This document shows positions 62,739 through 64,000 of a stretch of 64,000 nucleotides of DNA, one piece after another. Positions within the stretch are counted from its first letter, which is position 1. Each line of letters opens with the position of its first letter. The notes beneath the pieces were generated by a model. The model worked only from the letters and a program-made list of their open reading frames with translations, had not been told where the DNA came from and searched no databases. A program made the translations under genes and the position numbers. This DNA is from Hypomesus transpacificus (Eukaryota > Chordata > Actinopteri > Osmeriformes > Osmeridae), in contig NC_061072.1 of NCBI RefSeq assembly GCF_021917145.1, positions 7,937,391 through 8,001,390 of the forward strand, in the 5' to 3' direction.

Positions 62739-64000
62739 CTGAGGAGGGGAGGGCAATGGAAGGGTGGAAGTACAAAGTAAGGGAGTTATTTGGGGTTCAA
62801 AGTGTTAAATATTGAATCTTGAGGAGGTTCAATAGGTTAACTGTGGCGGACTAAGGTTCTACGAAGTAAAGTCAAGGATAATGGCCTCCTGTGAAATTAT
62901 CAATGTGCTGTACAGTGACAACCATGATGTGTGCTTTGTGCTTCCGTACGTAAGTGAGTTCTTCTGCACATTGGTCAGAAGTTATGCTACGTTCAGGGGC
63001 AGCAGAAAGGTTGTCCTTTTAACTGCCAACATCAAAGCCCTACTTGCTCTGAACATCCTTCCTCTCTCTCACTCGGACTCAATTAGCATGTTACCTTACC
63101 ATCACACAAACGACCTTTCTCTCCTACAAGAACATTCCAGTCCCTTCCACTCATCTTTGTGGATCACAGAGTTGATGAAGTTTATAACGAGGTACCTAGT
63201 CACGGAACTCGAGTATCCTAGTTCTGTCTGGAGTTGCCAGAAAGTCAACGGAAACGTCTTTTAAATTGATAATTTGTTATAGATGGCCTACTTATTGTAT
63301 AAACTAGACACATTTATCAAATGTAAGAATAATGTAGCATAATATAGTGTTCATTAATACATCATTATCAGGCACGTCATACAGACATTTGTGTTGATGA
63401 GAAAGAATGACATCTAAATATGTATATATATAAATATTTATTCTATTTCTGATTGGGTTTCAGGCTTTGGCACAGACAGCAGTGCAACATATCCCAATAC
63501 AAGGCAAAACACAAATATTTTCATAGGGGCTCGAGAAAAACGGCTTATTTCTATCTCATCTTTCTGTCTATCTCTCGCTCCTTCCCTGGTTTCAGAGTGC
63601 TTCCCAAAGGATTGTGTAGCGTCAGCGAGTTCCTTGGGAGCCAGGACGATGTTTACGAGTTCCTTTTACAAGGTGGGCCGCTTTTTGTTCAAGGGATGTT
63701 GGGTGTACTTCCCTGCTACCTAGTCGCGCCTAAATTACACACGTGGGTCCATTAAAAGCAGGGGCAGGGACAGACTTTCTCTGCGGGCCTGAGCCGGTTA
63801 ATGACCCTCTCACCGCCCCCACTCTTTCAACATGGCTGCTTAACAAGCACGTGAAGAGGCTACAGGAAATGGACAGCACTGATTGGTGTGTGTAATCAAC
63901 AGACACTGAGGAAATGGACAGCACTGATTGGTGTGTGTAATCAACAGACACTGATTCGACACACCGGAAAATCGCAGGGTTAGAATTGGCTGTGTAATGA
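62739..64000 (-). other. Integrin beta-3-like intron (partial)
   Basis: More than 1.2 kb upstream of the transmembrane exon without the preceding membrane-proximal ectodomain exon. It holds a 45-bp tandem duplication (63864-63953). No other gene is supported; the plus-strand frame 62881-63264 has no recognisable product. Confidence 0.6.
63864..63953. repeat. 45-bp tandem duplication
   Basis: Two perfect copies of a unit that starts AGGAAATGGACAGCACTGAT and contains GTGTGTGTAATCAACAGAC. Located in the integrin intron close to the window edge. Confidence 0.92.

Noticed and set aside
62881..63264. 127-codon plus-strand open frame
   Set aside because: No recognisable domain; it sits in the integrin intron and no splice partners were found.

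Overview
The window is vertebrate nuclear DNA, almost certainly from a ray-finned (teleost) fish. All genes are split by GT-AG introns that are mostly short (80 to 1,500 bp). The proteins match known vertebrate families along their length, and the intergenic and intronic DNA carries a tRNA-derived SINE typical of fish, hAT-like elements, minisatellites and long TG/G/C tracts. I cannot name the species. There is no prokaryotic, viral, CRISPR or operon content.

Layout, left to right. (1) 1-5277: the first coding exon of kcnma1 (BK potassium channel, minus strand) with about 5 kb of its first intron; the rest of the gene lies off the left edge. (2) 8058-33337: a complete dlg5 gene (minus strand). 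I could chain 34 coding exons with consistent reading phase into 6,042 nt, 2,013 residues plus stop, encoding a CARD-like start, coiled coils, PDZ1-2, a Ser/Pro-rich linker, PDZ3-4, SH3 and guanylate-kinase-like domains. (3) 37116-42027: a complete anxa11 gene (annexin A11, minus strand), 14 coding exons, 508 residues, with an unusually regular Gly-Tyr-Pro repeat at its N terminus. A non-coding first exon lies near 43.25 kb. (4) 44659-55735: complete zcchc24 (plus strand), 4 exons, 238 residues, divergent from anxa11. (5) 58015-60229: complete ppif (mitochondrial cyclophilin D, minus strand), 6 exons, 192 residues, tail to tail with zcchc24. (6) 61760-62738: the last two coding exons (transmembrane plus cytoplasmic tail) of an integrin beta-3-like gene on the minus strand, running off the right edge.

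kcnma1, dlg5, ppif, zcchc24 and anxa11 also share a region of human 10q22 (from memory), so this is a conserved but rearranged neighbourhood. The integrin beta-3-like gene is not part of that human block. The genes do not form one pathway: an ion channel, a polarity scaffold, a calcium/phospholipid/RNA-granule annexin, a zinc-binding protein, a mitochondrial prolyl isomerase and an adhesion receptor.

The most unusual material is fine structure: a 53-bp tandem duplication that copies a dlg5 splice donor, an 84-nt stop-free in-frame intron in dlg5, a skippable 51-nt dlg5 exon, a 2.36-kb minisatellite of about 80 units in a dlg5 intron, a 42-bp repeat in the anxa11 coding sequence, and a hAT-type insertion with a perfect 8-bp target duplication that makes up most of a ppif intron. 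I found no convincing new multi-gene system.
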